64,000 nucleotides of DNA from Pandoraea aquatica (GCF_902459565.1 NZ_CABPSN010000005.1:186001-250000), one strand, 5' to 3'; shown: positions 9,585-18,399, counted from the stretch's first letter. The notes: a model not told the origin generated them from the sequence alone. Translations and numbers: made by a program.

Positions 9585-9851
9585 GCTTTTCCCCAATGAA
9601 TGAAAGCGGACGAAAATGAGCTTCATGATCTCGCCATTCGATGAGCGATAGATGGCGTTTTCCACCCATCTCTATTTCATTTATTGGAGCATTACACCAC
9701 CATCTATTTAATATCGATAAAAAGCGCCAACTCCATCTTTACCCCGTTGCCGATCGGCTTAGTCCAAACGGACGAGGGAAACACTTTCCCCTCCTTCCAT
9801 ATCGTGGTGGAATGCCATCTTTGCAGCAGATTTTGTAGCGGGATACCCACA

Positions 9852-10316
9852 ATGAACGAACTCGACGCGATCGATCGGGCGATTCTCGCCATCGTCCAAC
9901 GCGATGGCCGCATTTCCAACGCCCGCCTTGCCGAGCGTGTATCGCTTTCCGAAACGCCGTGTGCTCGACGCCTCAAGCGTCTCGAAGCCGAGGGCTACAT
10001 CACCGGCTACCGCGCCGAACTCTCGCACCGCGCGCTGGGCCTCGGCGTGACCGCGTTTGTCCATGTGCGCTTCGCGGTGCACGATCGCGCCCTGTCCGAA
10101 CAGTTCGAGCGGGAAGTGCAGGCCATCGACCGTATCGTGTCGTGCCACAACATCTCCGGCAGCGCCGACTATCTGCTCGGCGTGGTCGCCACCGACCTCG
10201 ACGATTACGGCAGTTTCACGCGCGACGTGCTGCGCGCCCTGCCCGGCGTGTCATCCATCGAGTCGATGCTTTCCCTACGCGAAGTCAAACGCGATACCGG
10301 TGCGCCACTGCTGTAA
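9852..10316 (+). CDS. Lrp/AsnC-family transcriptional regulator
   Basis: This 154-residue DNA-binding protein has an N-terminal winged helix-turn-helix (ELDAIDRAILAIVQRDGRIS, then LAERVSLSETPCARRLKRLE) and a C-terminal RAM/AsnC ligand-binding domain (GSADYLLGVVATDLDDY). Members bind amino acids and form octamers. The divergent LysE-type exporter suggests local control of export. The intergenic region from 9660 to 9800 is strongly A/T-rich compared with the genes and probably holds the operator and both promoters. The ATG at 9852 gives the normal family length. Confidence 0.9.
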   Translation: MNELDAIDRAILAIVQRDGRISNARLAERVSLSETPCARRLKRLEAEGYITGYRAELSHRALGLGVTAFVHVRFAVHDRALSEQFEREVQAIDRIVSCHNISGSADYLLGVVATDLDDYGSFTRDVLRALPGVSSIESMLSLREVKRDTGAPLL

Positions 10317-10422
10317 TTCGACGCAACGCGAAGTCGCACGAAGTCAGGACAGCTTGCAAATCGTTTGAACGTAAAATGGCGGGCTTAAACAGACGTAGCA
10401 GACATAACAGACCAGGTGCCAC

Positions 10423-12006
10423 ATGCCGGACGCCATGCCCGCCCTACCCTCAGCTAACTCGCCTAACGCGACATCCGCCACTGCCGGGACATCGGTGACC
10501 AGCGCGGAGACCAGCTCGGTATCCAGCGTCACCGACGACGCCCTGATGTTCGACCTCGCGCCCGTCTCCCTGTGGCTCGAAGACTTCAGCGGCGTGAAGC
10601 GGTTGTTCGACGAATGGCGTGCACAGGGCGTGGTCGATCTGCGCGCACACTTCAAAGCCGATCCGGCGCATGTCTCGCAGTGCTCCCAACGTATTCGCGT
10701 CATCAAGGTCAACCGGCGGACCCTGACGATGTTCAACGCGTCCACCCTCGACGAACTCGTCGCCAACCTGTCGCGCGTGTTCCGCGACGACATGCTCAAG
10801 ACGCATATCGAAGAGCTTTGCCAACTGTGGGACGGCCATACCCATTTCACGAGCAAGACCGTCAATTACACGCTCGACGGCCGTCGTCTGGATGTCTTGC
10901 TGAACGGCTCCGTCCTGCCCGGTCATGAAGCCACGCTCGACCGTGTGCTGATCTCGCTGGAGAACGTGACGGAGCTGGAACACGCCCGCGAGCGCGTGAC
11001 GATGGGCGAACAATACGCCCGGGGATTGTTCGAATACTCGCCGGTCTCGCTGTGGGTCGAAGATTTCAGCGCGATCAAGCTGCTGCTCGACGATGCGCGC
11101 GCACGCGGCATCACCGACTTCCGCACGTTCACCGATGTACACCCGGAGTTCGTCGAGCGCTGCATGCAGGAAATCGATGTGCTCGACGTGAACCGTCATA
11201 CGCTGGCGATGTTCGTGGCGCCCGACAAGGCCACCCTGCTCGGCCGTCTGCCCGACGTGTTCCGCGACGACATGCGTCACAACTTCCGCGAGCAACTGAT
11301 CGACCTGTGGGAGAACAAGCTCTTTCAGCAACGCGAAGTCGTGAACTACGCGCTCGACGGCAACGAGATCAACGTCCATCTGCAATTCGCCGTGCTGCCC
11401 GGCCACGAGTCGCGCTGGGATCTGGTGCTCGTTGCGCTCACCGACATCACCGCGCGCAAGAAGGCCGAATCGTATCTGGAATTCCTCGGCAAGCACGACG
11501 TGCTCACCAAGCTTCGCAACCGTTCGTTCTACGTGGACGAACTCAACCGGCTGGAGCGCAAGGGCCCGTATCCGGTGACGGTGGTGGTCGCCGATCTGAA
11601 CGGCCTGAAAGCGGTGAACGATCAGTTGGGTCACGCCGCTGGCGACGCGTTGCTGCGTCGCGCGGGCGAAGTGCTGGGTAAGGCCGTCGCCACGCCTCAG
11701 ATCGCGGCACGCATCGGGGGCGACGAATTCGCGCTGCTGCTGCCGTCGACCGACGAGACAGGCGGTGCCGCCATGATCGAGAGCATTCGTCAGCTCGTGG
11801 AACTGAACAACTCGTTCTACCCCGGCACGCCGCTGTCGTTCTCGATGGGGATGGCGACGTGCGAAGCCGGCGAACGGCTCGAAGCCACTATCCAGCGCGC
11901 CGATTTACTGATGTACGAAGAGAAGCGCAATCACTATGCGGGCAGCGTCAACGAGCGTCGCGTGCTGGACGGCGTGCCCTCGGGCAAGACGGGCAGAGGC
12001 GTATAA
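10423..12006 (+). CDS. PAS-PAS-GGDEF diguanylate cyclase
   Basis: The 527-residue protein is predicted to make cyclic di-GMP. Residues about 43-190 and 200-345 are two related sensory repeats, each starting with APVSLWLEDFS or SPVSLWVEDFS and ending in a PAS-like block (VLPGHEATLDRVLISLENVT, VLPGHESRWDLVLVALTDIT). The GGDEF domain follows (HDVLTKLRNRSFYVDEL), with an intact GGDEF at 432-436. The inhibitory RxxD site expected just before it is absent (VATPQIAARI), so feedback inhibition may be lacking. No transmembrane segment is seen, so it is likely cytosolic. The 3' end overlaps the convergent LysR gene by 73 nt. Confidence 0.92.
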   Translation: MPDAMPALPSANSPNATSATAGTSVTSAETSSVSSVTDDALMFDLAPVSLWLEDFSGVKRLFDEWRAQGVVDLRAHFKADPAHVSQCSQRIRVIKVNRRTLTMFNASTLDELVANLSRVFRDDMLKTHIEELCQLWDGHTHFTSKTVNYTLDGRRLDVLLNGSVLPGHEATLDRVLISLENVTELEHARERVTMGEQYARGLFEYSPVSLWVEDFSAIKLLLDDARARGITDFRTFTDVHPEFVERCMQEIDVLDVNRHTLAMFVAPDKATLLGRLPDVFRDDMRHNFREQLIDLWENKLFQQREVVNYALDGNEINVHLQFAVLPGHESRWDLVLVALTDITARKKAESYLEFLGKHDVLTKLRNRSFYVDELNRLERKGPYPVTVVVADLNGLKAVNDQLGHAAGDALLRRAGEVLGKAVATPQIAARIGGDEFALLLPSTDETGGAAMIESIRQLVELNNSFYPGTPLSFSMGMATCEAGERLEATIQRADLLMYEEKRNHYAGSVNERRVLDGVPSGKTGRGV

Positions 12007-13091
12007 GCTTTTGCGTCGGCCTTCATGCCGACTTGGGGGCCGACTTTAGAACCGACATTCGCGGTTGCCGTCCCGGCATCTCCCGTCACATCGTCACCGG
12101 CCGTCTGCGCATGAGCTACATGACCCAGCGGCTCGCAGATCAACGCCAGCCAGTCGACGAACGCTCTCACACGCGGTGACACACGCTTTTGCGCGGGATA
12201 CGCCGCCGACAGTCGCAACGGCGGTGGCGGACACTTCGGCAGCACCGGCACCAACCGCCCCGACGCCAGATACGGCGCAGCCGCGAGCAACGTCGGCTGA
12301 ATCAGTCCCAGTCCCTCCAGCCCTGCCGCGAGATACGCCGCTTCATCGCCAACGTGCAACTGTCCGCGGGTGCGCACGCAGGTCGCCTTGCCGCCGACCG
12401 TCAGCGTGAGGTCGCCACAGCGCGTCGGCAACATGAAGCCCTGCCCGCTCTCGACGGACGATCCCGGCGGCGGCGCGGCGGTCGAGGCCAACGACTCCGC
12501 CGGCGCAGACAGCCATTTGACCGACGTATGCGTGGCCAGCCCGTCGAGATCCTCCGGGGTGCCGTGCTGGTCGAGATAGCGACGGCTTGCGCACGTCACA
12601 CGCGGCAGGTCGCCCAGATGTCGCGCCACCAACCGCGAGTCAGGCAATTCCCCCAGCACGACGCCACAATCCACGCCGTCACCCCGCCAGTCGCCATGCG
12701 CAGGCGTCGCATCCAACGCAATCTCCAGCCCCGGATATCGCGCCTGAAACTCGGCGAGCGAAGGCATGACAACCTCGCGTGCGATGACCGGCGGCAGCAC
12801 GACGGCGAGGCGTCCGCGCAACTGCGCCTGCGCACCGAACAGCCCCGACTCGACCTCTTCGACGTCCGCGAGAATCGACGAGCATCGCTCGTAGTACGCC
12901 GCACCTTCCATCGTGAGCGCAACACGCCGGGTGGAGCGCGTGAAGAGGGCCACGCCGAACCAGCGTTCGAGATGTTGCACCTGTGTCGTCGCCGTCGCAC
13001 GCGGAATATCGAGCGACGCCGCCGCCTTCGTAAAGCTGCCGACTTCGGCCACGCGTACGAAGGTACGCATGGCAGTGATTCGATCGATCAT
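11934..13091 (-). CDS. LysR-family transcriptional regulator
   Basis: The 385-residue protein has a typical LysR winged helix-turn-helix (MRTFVRVAEVGSFTKAAASL ... HLERWFGVALFTRSTRR) and a substrate-binding domain. It is longer than the usual 300 residues: a Pro/Gly/Thr-rich C-terminal tail of about 60 residues is encoded antisense to the end of the GGDEF gene (73-nt overlap). The start ATG overlaps the stop of the upstream MFS gene as ATGA, so transporter and regulator are probably co-transcribed. The tail may be non-conserved read-through. Confidence 0.88.
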   Translation of the reverse strand: MIDRITAMRTFVRVAEVGSFTKAAASLDIPRATATTQVQHLERWFGVALFTRSTRRVALTMEGAAYYERCSSILADVEEVESGLFGAQAQLRGRLAVVLPPVIAREVVMPSLAEFQARYPGLEIALDATPAHGDWRGDGVDCGVVLGELPDSRLVARHLGDLPRVTCASRRYLDQHGTPEDLDGLATHTSVKWLSAPAESLASTAAPPPGSSVESGQGFMLPTRCGDLTLTVGGKATCVRTRGQLHVGDEAAYLAAGLEGLGLIQPTLLAAAPYLASGRLVPVLPKCPPPPLRLSAAYPAQKRVSPRVRAFVDWLALICEPLGHVAHAQTAGDDVTGDAGTATANVGSKVGPQVGMKADAKAYTPLPVLPEGTPSSTRRSLTLPA

Positions 13092-14599
13092 GATGCCTCC
13101 TGACCTTCTCGTTCGTTCTGTTCGTTCTGTGCGTTAATGGATGCCGCAGTCTTGCCGCGCCAGATGATGACGGCTGCGCCCGCCGGTGCGAGAGCGAAGA
13201 CCGCGAACAACCAGATCGAGGCGCGCTGGCTTTCGGGCAGTCCGCCGTCGGCGAGACCTGCCGAGTTCGCGACAAGCCCCGCGAGCGCCGAGCCGAGCGC
13301 CATCGAATACAACTGCACCGTGGTGATCGAGGCAGACGCCAGCCCCGCCTCGCCCGGACGCGCCGCCGTCATCACTCGCGTGAGCAAATGCGGCCAGCCG
13401 ATGCCGACCCCGATCCCCACACCGAACAGCGCAATGTAAAGCGACGTAATCCCTGCTGCGCTATCGAAGAGCGATGCCTGCGGCAACAGCCACGCCAGCG
13501 CGAACATGCCCACGGCAACGATGACCGGGCCGAGGCGAACGCGACGCTCGGCGGCGTCGCCCTGCCGGCTCGCGCTCGTCATCGAGCCGACCGACCAGCC
13601 CGCCGCCATGAGTGCGGCGAGATAGCCCGCAGCGAACGGCGTCTGTCCGTGAATCGTCTGAAGGAAATAGGGGATGTAGATCTCGCTCGTCATGGCCAGA
13701 CCGAGCAGGCTCATGGTGGCGTAGAGTCCGCCCAAGCGCGTGCGCAGCGAGTACGCGCCCGTGGGCATCAGTCGCGGCAACGCGTGTCGCGCACTGCGCT
13801 CGCGCTGTGCCAGCCACCAGGCGAGTGCGAGACCGAACACCATCCACGCGGCGGCCACGAGGTGCGAGTCCACCACCGCACCGAGCGAAATCGCCACCGC
13901 CGACGCGCACAGCAGCACGACCTTGAACCACGGCACGGCGTGCGCGTCGTCGTGGTCGCCGTGGCTTTGCGACGTGCCGTCGGCGGCCTTCACCGCGCGT
14001 CCGGCCGGTACCTGTGCGCGGATGATGAGACCCAATCCGACCACAATCGGCAGCAACGACCAGAACGCCCAGCGCCAGTGACCGAACTGCGCAAAGACGC
14101 CGCCCACGGCCGGACCGCAGAGCGTTGCCACGCCCCACATGCCCGAGACCAGTCCCATCGCCCGCGACCACAGCGGCGGCGCGAAAACGATGCGGATCAA
14201 GGCGTAGCTCAGCGCCAGCAGAATGCCGCCGCCGAAGCCTTGCAACGTGCGCCCGGCCAACATCCACGGCATGCTCGGCGCAGCCGCACACACGATCGTG
14301 CCCGCACTGAAGCCAACGAGTGCCGCGATATAGGCGACGCGCGGCCCGAGCGTCGAGAGCATCTGGGCCGCGAAGACCGAACCGAGGATCGACGCCACAA
14401 CGAACAGCGTCGTGTTCCACGAATACAGATCCAGTCCGCCGATCTCTTTCACGATGGAGGGCAACACCGTCGTCGCCACATACACGTTGGTCGCATGCAA
14501 CGCGACGCCCCCCGCCAGCGCCAGCGACCGCCAGCCGTTGTTGCCACTCAACAAATCGCGCCAGCCCGGCGCTGTGGAATTCGTCGTGCTCGTTGTCAT
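13088..14599 (-). CDS. MFS drug/metabolite efflux transporter
   Basis: This 503-residue major facilitator has many hydrophobic helices; the N-terminal half carries ATTVLPSIVKEIGG and GRTLQGFGGGILLALSYALI, typical of the DHA-type exporters. The ATG at 14599 starts just before the first helix. It overlaps the downstream LysR start by 4 nt and is divergent from a SufR-like regulator 65 nt away. One or both regulators may control it. Substrate unknown. Confidence 0.88.
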   Translation of the reverse strand: MTTSTTNSTAPGWRDLLSGNNGWRSLALAGGVALHATNVYVATTVLPSIVKEIGGLDLYSWNTTLFVVASILGSVFAAQMLSTLGPRVAYIAALVGFSAGTIVCAAAPSMPWMLAGRTLQGFGGGILLALSYALIRIVFAPPLWSRAMGLVSGMWGVATLCGPAVGGVFAQFGHWRWAFWSLLPIVVGLGLIIRAQVPAGRAVKAADGTSQSHGDHDDAHAVPWFKVVLLCASAVAISLGAVVDSHLVAAAWMVFGLALAWWLAQRERSARHALPRLMPTGAYSLRTRLGGLYATMSLLGLAMTSEIYIPYFLQTIHGQTPFAAGYLAALMAAGWSVGSMTSASRQGDAAERRVRLGPVIVAVGMFALAWLLPQASLFDSAAGITSLYIALFGVGIGVGIGWPHLLTRVMTAARPGEAGLASASITTVQLYSMALGSALAGLVANSAGLADGGLPESQRASIWLFAVFALAPAGAAVIIWRGKTAASINAQNEQNEREGQEAS

Positions 14600-14632
14600 G
14601 GATGGACAGTCACCTCTGGGGCGACTAATATG

Positions 14633-14695
14633 CAAGAAAGTTCTTGGATATTACATGCCTCACGATGAATTACCCAAATAACCACTTGGATAATA
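14633..14695. promoter_or_regulatory. Probable operator region between the MFS gene and the SufR-like regulator
   Basis: The 65-nt divergent gap contains the palindrome CAAGAA-AG-TTCTTG at 14633-14646. The sequence CTTGGATA[T/A]TA occurs at 14643-14653 and again at 14685-14695, a direct repeat with a 42-nt offset, about four helical turns. The second copy lies just inside the regulator's coding start. This layout suggests autoregulation together with control of the transporter. Confidence 0.5.
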
Positions 14696-15339
14696 GGGCA
14701 GCGCCGCTCGTGGCCCCGGTTGCCGGGCACGAGCGCGTTTTGCATTGGTTGAAGACGCAGGGCCCGGCGTCGACGGCGGAAGTCGCCTCGGGATTGGGGA
14801 TCACAGCGGAAGCGGCGCGTCAGCAGGTGCAGAAGCTGGTGGCGGACGGCCTGCTCGTCGGTGAGACGATGCCCTCGCGCGGCGCGGGACGTCCCCGACA
14901 GGCGTGGACGCTCACCGAAGCGGGCCACAGCCGCTTTCCCGACGCGCACTCCACACTCACGATTCAACTGATCGGCTCGATCCGTCAATTGTTCGGCGAG
15001 GAGGGGCTCGACCGGCTGATCACGCAACGCGCTGCCGAGACGCGGACTGGCTATAAAAAGGCCATCGACCCGCTGCCCGGACTACCGGCGCGTATGGAGA
15101 AGCTGGCGGAGATTCGTTCGGCGGAAGGCTACATGGCGCGCGTGGAGCGCGATGGCGACGACTGGCTGCTGATCGAAGATCACTGCCCGATCTGCGCGGC
15201 GGCCAAAACCTGTCAGGGCTTTTGCCGCACGGAACTGGAGTTGTTCCAGGAATTGATCGGTGAGCGCGGCACCGTCTCGCGCGAGACGCATATCCTCGCG
15301 GGCGGACAACGCTGCACCTATCGGGTGAAGACGGCCTGA
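14665..15339 (+). CDS. SufR-like winged-helix regulator with a four-cysteine cluster
   Basis: The 224-residue protein has an N-terminal helix-turn-helix (STAEVASGLGITAEAARQQV, then the wing RGAGRPRQAWTLT). A C-terminal domain follows in which Cys residues form CPIC-x5-C-x3-C (CPICAAAKTCQGFC), with a later Cys in GGQRCTYRV. This resembles SufR and related DeoR-type regulators that bind an Fe-S cluster through conserved cysteines. It is divergent from the MFS exporter. The ATG at 14665 is preferred over a TTG at 14644, though no strong ribosome site is seen for either. The cluster and the signal sensed are inferences. Confidence 0.8.
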   Translation: MNYPNNHLDNRAAPLVAPVAGHERVLHWLKTQGPASTAEVASGLGITAEAARQQVQKLVADGLLVGETMPSRGAGRPRQAWTLTEAGHSRFPDAHSTLTIQLIGSIRQLFGEEGLDRLITQRAAETRTGYKKAIDPLPGLPARMEKLAEIRSAEGYMARVERDGDDWLLIEDHCPICAAAKTCQGFCRTELELFQELIGERGTVSRETHILAGGQRCTYRVKTA

Positions 15340-15350
15340 ACGGCCGTCTT
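15328..15350 (+). terminator. Terminator overlapping the regulator stop codon
   Basis: Arms AAGACGGCC and GGCCGTCTT surround the stop codon TGA in the loop and are followed by TTGCTATTG. It ends the SufR-like gene and faces the convergent ynfA gene. Confidence 0.65.
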
Positions 15351-15372
15351 TGCTATTGCTGCGGGAACGACC

Positions 15373-15690
15373 TCAGCGCGGCTGAAACGCGATCAGGCTC
15401 ATGCCCGCGAGCGCCACGACGACACCCGCCACATCCCATGACGTCGGACGTACGCCGTCGACCAGCCACAACCACACAATCGCGACACTGATGTACACGC
15501 CGCCATACGCGGCATAGACGCGTCCGGCGGCCGACGGATGCAGCGTAAGCAACCACGCGAACAATGCGAGCGCCGCCGCACCGGGCACCAGCAGCCACGC
15601 ACTGCGATCCTGTTTGAGCCACAACCAGGGCAAGTAGCAGCCGACGATTTCCGCCACCGCCGTGACGACATAAAGCAGAAAGGTTTTCAT
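15373..15690 (-). CDS. YnfA/UPF0060 small membrane protein
   Basis: The 105-residue protein has four hydrophobic helices and the family blocks [27 protein letters not shown] and [19 protein letters not shown]. The UPF0060 family resembles small multidrug resistance proteins and is reported in some bacteria to act in efflux. The ATG at 15690 gives the normal length. It is convergent with the SufR-like gene and divergent from slyX. Confidence 0.93.
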   Translation of the reverse strand: MKTFLLYVVTAVAEIVGCYLPWLWLKQDRSAWLLVPGAAALALFAWLLTLHPSAAGRVYAAYGGVYISVAIVWLWLVDGVRPTSWDVAGVVVALAGMSLIAFQPR

Positions 15691-15805
15691 GTTGCGATTA
15701 TGCCCGGCGCGTTCGTGAAACGTCTCGCCAGAGCACGTCACGCCATGCAACGCGGACGTGCGCATCGTTCAATGGCCTACAATGCCGCGTTCACCGGAGA
15801 AGCTC

Positions 15806-16021
15806 ATGGAATCGTTGGAAGCCCGCGTCGTCGAACTCGAAGTCAAAGCAGCCTTTCAGGAAGATCTGCTGGAGACGCTCAACGAGATCGTGACGCGTCA
15901 GGAGCAGCAAATCGACCTGCTGCAAAAGCAGCTCAAGGCGCTTTATCAGCAGATGCAGTCCCAAGGTCAGAGTGGTGGTGGTGACGGCAATCCGCGTCAC
16001 GAGATCCCGCCGCACTATTGA
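15806..16021 (+). CDS. slyX: SlyX family protein
   Basis: The 71-residue cytosolic protein is a short coiled coil, starting ESLEARVVELEVKAAFQEDL and continuing with Gln/Leu-rich heptads to a Pro/His C-terminus (PPHY). This is the SlyX pattern and normal length. GGAGA precedes the ATG at 15806. The function of SlyX is unknown; it lies near slyD in enterobacteria but not here. Confidence 0.9.
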   Translation: MESLEARVVELEVKAAFQEDLLETLNEIVTRQEQQIDLLQKQLKALYQQMQSQGQSGGGDGNPRHEIPPHY

Positions 16022-16189
16022 GACGCGCCCCGTTGCGGCAGCGTTTGTGGCTGCCCCGCAACGGAAATTGTGGAATCTTGTTTCCGAGCTCGATTACGCA
16101 GATCAACGCGGCATTCAGAACGATTCCACGCCATGCGGGTCACATGACCATCGACGATTCAAGCACGCCCGCTCGCCGGGCCCCGTGAC

Positions 16190-16843
16190 ATGACTTCGCA
16201 ACGCTCTCGCCACACCCCTGCCATCGCGCAATCGATTCATCTCGACGATTCGTCCGCTCCTTCCGCCTTCTCGCGCCGCGACACCCTGCGCCTGGCCATC
16301 GGCGGCGTGCTCAGCCTGACGCTCACGCCGTTCATGCGCCCTGCCGATGCTGCCTACAACATCTGGACCGGCGAATACACGATGACGCGCAAGGACATCG
16401 AGGCCGCCGTAGACAAACGTTTTCCCACGACGCTGAACTACGGCCAGTTGCTCGCCGTCGAGCTGACGCATCCGCAGATCGGCTTCAATCCGCAGGCGAA
16501 CCGCATCAACACGCAAGTCGACGCGCAGGTGCAGAACGTCCTGCTGCAAGGTCAGCCGCTCAAAGGCGTGCTCGCGATCTCCAGTGCGCTGAAGTACGAC
16601 CCGGTCAGGCGCGCCGTGCTGCTCGACAACCCGAGCGTCGAGCGTGTCGACGTGAACGGCATGCCGCCCGCCTACGGTCAGCAACTCACGGCGATTGGCG
16701 GCAACGTCGCGCAGCAGGTCCTCAATCAATACCCGATCTACACGTTCAAGCCGGAGCAGTTGAAGTACGGCGGACGCGACGTCGAACCGGGGGCGATCAC
16801 CGTACTGCCGGACGGCATCAAGGTCGAAGTGAAGACGAAGTAA
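16190..16843 (+). CDS. DUF1439 family exported protein with Tat-like signal
   Basis: The 217-residue protein matches the DUF1439 family, with YNIWTGEYTMTRKDIEAAV, an LNYGQLLAVELTHPQIGF block and the ending GAITVLPDGIKVEV. Its N-terminus carries SRRDTLRLAIGG before a hydrophobic segment and a PADA cleavage-like site, consistent with a Tat signal peptide. Family members are periplasmic or lipoprotein-like and fold like lipid-binding proteins; their role is not established. A bidirectional terminator follows. Confidence 0.82.
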   Translation: MTSQRSRHTPAIAQSIHLDDSSAPSAFSRRDTLRLAIGGVLSLTLTPFMRPADAAYNIWTGEYTMTRKDIEAAVDKRFPTTLNYGQLLAVELTHPQIGFNPQANRINTQVDAQVQNVLLQGQPLKGVLAISSALKYDPVRRAVLLDNPSVERVDVNGMPPAYGQQLTAIGGNVAQQVLNQYPIYTFKPEQLKYGGRDVEPGAITVLPDGIKVEVKTK

Positions 16844-16876
16844 TACACCGAACGCAGAACGCAGAACGCAGAAAGT

Positions 16877-16904
16877 AAAAGAGCAGCCCGAGGGCTGCTC
16901 TTTT
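16877..16904. terminator. Bidirectional terminator between DUF1439 gene and ohr
   Basis: AAAAGAGCAGCCC and GGGCTGCTCTTTT form a perfect stem with a two-base loop, and the A- and T-runs can serve both strands. Just before it, at about 16852-16872, AACGCAG is repeated three times in tandem. Confidence 0.85.
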
Positions 16905-16932
16905 CACATCCGACGTGCGTGAACGATGGCGA

Positions 16933-17358
16933 TTAAACGATCGTCAGCGTCACGTCGATGTTGCCACGCGTGGCGTTCGAGTACGGGCACACGATGTGCG
17001 CCTTTTGCACGAGGCCTTCGACCACGGCGCGATCGACACCCGGCACGCTGATCTTCAGTTCGGCCTGAATGCCGAAGCCGGTCGGGATCTGACCGATGCC
17101 GACGCTACCGTCGATCTTCGTCTCGGCGGGCAACGTCACCTTTTCCTTGCCGGCGACGAACTTCAGCGCGCCCAGGAAGCAGGCCGAGTAGCCAGCGGCG
17201 AACAGTTGCTCCGGGTTCGTGCCGCCAACGCCGGGGCCACCCATTTCCTTGGGCACGACCAGCTTGACGTCGAGCACGCCGTCCGACGACGTGGCGCGGC
17301 CATCACGGCCTCCGGTGGCGGTGGCATGGGCGGTGTACAGCACTTTTTCGATCGACAT
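16933..17358 (-). CDS. ohr: Organic hydroperoxide resistance protein, Ohr
   Basis: Ohr is a cytosolic thiol peroxidase that reduces organic and fatty-acid hydroperoxides. The 141-residue protein has the two catalytic cysteines in their signatures, Cys60 in YSACFLGAL and Cys124 in [10 protein letters not shown], with the N-terminal [13 protein letters not shown] block. Instead of an adjacent MarR-type OhrR, the next gene upstream is a TetR-type regulator. A palindrome 180 nt upstream of the ohr start (17538-17555) closely matches one at that regulator's own promoter, so TetR control is likely. Confidence 0.95.
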   Translation of the reverse strand: MSIEKVLYTAHATATGGRDGRATSSDGVLDVKLVVPKEMGGPGVGGTNPEQLFAAGYSACFLGALKFVAGKEKVTLPAETKIDGSVGIGQIPTGFGIQAELKISVPGVDRAVVEGLVQKAHIVCPYSNATRGNIDVTLTIV

Positions 17359-17537
17359 GACGAACTCCTGGTAAGTAGAAAAATTTCACTTCCAAACTTC
17401 GACCTTCCTGACCCGACACAGCACAACGCGGTGCCTTGCAGCCAAGCGGTCATCTTAATGCACCCACGGGACACCTTCTGTGAACGTCGCGCCAACCTCG
17501 CCGCTTCGCCCGTCCCGTTTCTCGCATCTCACAATAC

Positions 17538-17555
17538 CTATCTATCACTAGATAG
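17538..17555. promoter_or_regulatory. TetR-type operator upstream of ohr
   Basis: CTATCTA-TCAC-TAGATAG is a perfect 7-bp inverted repeat with a 4-bp spacer, in the gap between the tetR stop and the ohr start. Its reverse complement matches 15 of 18 bases of the site at 18226-18243. Confidence 0.65.
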
Positions 17556-17630
17556 ATGATCAAACCCAAATAAACGGGAGATGTCTCCCGTGTTGATCCT
17601 GCTGCCCTGCAATGGTCTGCGGCGCGACCT

Positions 17631-18215
17631 TCAAGCCACGCCACACACCGACGCGACTACATCCTCCAGCCTCGACGGCGCCCGGAACAATCGCGACGCC
17701 ATAACACTACCTTGAAACCCCGCAAACAGCGCGCGGGCCGTTGCTTCCGGCGACGACGTCAACGTCAGCGAGCCCGCTTGCGTGCCCTGTGTCAGCACTC
17801 GCGCCAGCCATGCTTCGTGAAACGCGAAGAACCGCTGCACCGCTTCGCGTACTGTCTCCGGCAGCGTTTCGATGTCCGCCGCCAGCATGCCGCAGAGGCA
17901 GATCCGGTGACCGTCTTCGATGATTCGTCCAAAGCCCTTCGCGTACAACGCCAGCTTTTCCGGTGCGGGCAGCGTCTCGTCGATCGCCGCCAGCCCTTCG
18001 CTGATGAAACCGTCGTACGCCTTGATCGCTTCGAGCACCAGATCTTCCTTGGCCGGGAAGTAGTAGTGAATGCTCGACGTCTTCACACCGACGCGCTCCG
18101 CCAGATCGCGGTAGCTAAACCCGTTGTAGCCTCGCGTCATCAGAAACGTCTGCGCATGATCGAGCAGTTGTTCCCGGACGGTCGGTGCAGCGGGCGATGT
18201 CGTTGTGCGGTTCAT
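17631..18215 (-). CDS. TetR-family repressor, probable regulator of ohr
   Basis: The 194-residue protein has a TetR helix-turn-helix (YNGFSYRDLAERVGVKTSSI, then HYYFPAKEDLV) and an all-helical ligand domain. Two cysteines, Cys106 and Cys108, lie in RICLCGML, a position reminiscent of redox-sensing Cys106 of E. coli NemR. The start at 18215 is 10 nt from a palindromic operator, and a near-identical operator precedes ohr. I infer an autoregulated, possibly thiol- or electrophile-sensing repressor of ohr. Confidence 0.87.
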   Translation of the reverse strand: MNRTTTSPAAPTVREQLLDHAQTFLMTRGYNGFSYRDLAERVGVKTSSIHYYFPAKEDLVLEAIKAYDGFISEGLAAIDETLPAPEKLALYAKGFGRIIEDGHRICLCGMLAADIETLPETVREAVQRFFAFHEAWLARVLTQGTQAGSLTLTSSPEATARALFAGFQGSVMASRLFRAPSRLEDVVASVCGVA

Positions 18216-18225
18216 GTGACGAACT

Positions 18226-18243
18226 TTATCTACTGATAGGTAG
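18226..18243. promoter_or_regulatory. Autoregulatory operator of the tetR gene
   Basis: The sequence TTATCTACTGATAGGTAG lies just before the tetR start codon. It matches the operator upstream of ohr at 15 of 18 positions, giving a shared core TATCTA-n-TGATAG-n-TAG. Binding here would cover the promoter or ribosome site. Confidence 0.6.
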
Positions 18244-18328
18244 ACAGTCAAGCGCTTTCTTCGGAGACGTCGATTGATTGTTTCGATGACAACGATAGCC
18301 TCGCTCGGACGATCATCGTCTGCCCAAT

Positions 18329-18360
18329 GAAAAACAGCGGCCCGCAGGTCGCTGTTTTTC
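18329..18360 (-). terminator. Terminator after the TonB-dependent receptor gene
   Basis: GAAAAACAGCG (18329-18339) and CGCTGTTTTTC (18350-18360) form a symmetrical stem with A/T tails. It can serve the minus-strand receptor gene that ends at 18400. Confidence 0.75.
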
Positions 18361-18399
18361 GTCACTTCAAGTTCGTCGTCTCAGGACACTGAGCGTCGA

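Noticed and set aside
16852-16872. AACGCAG triple repeat as a CRISPR-like or iteron element
   Set aside because: It is only three short units next to a terminator, with no spacers and no replication gene nearby.
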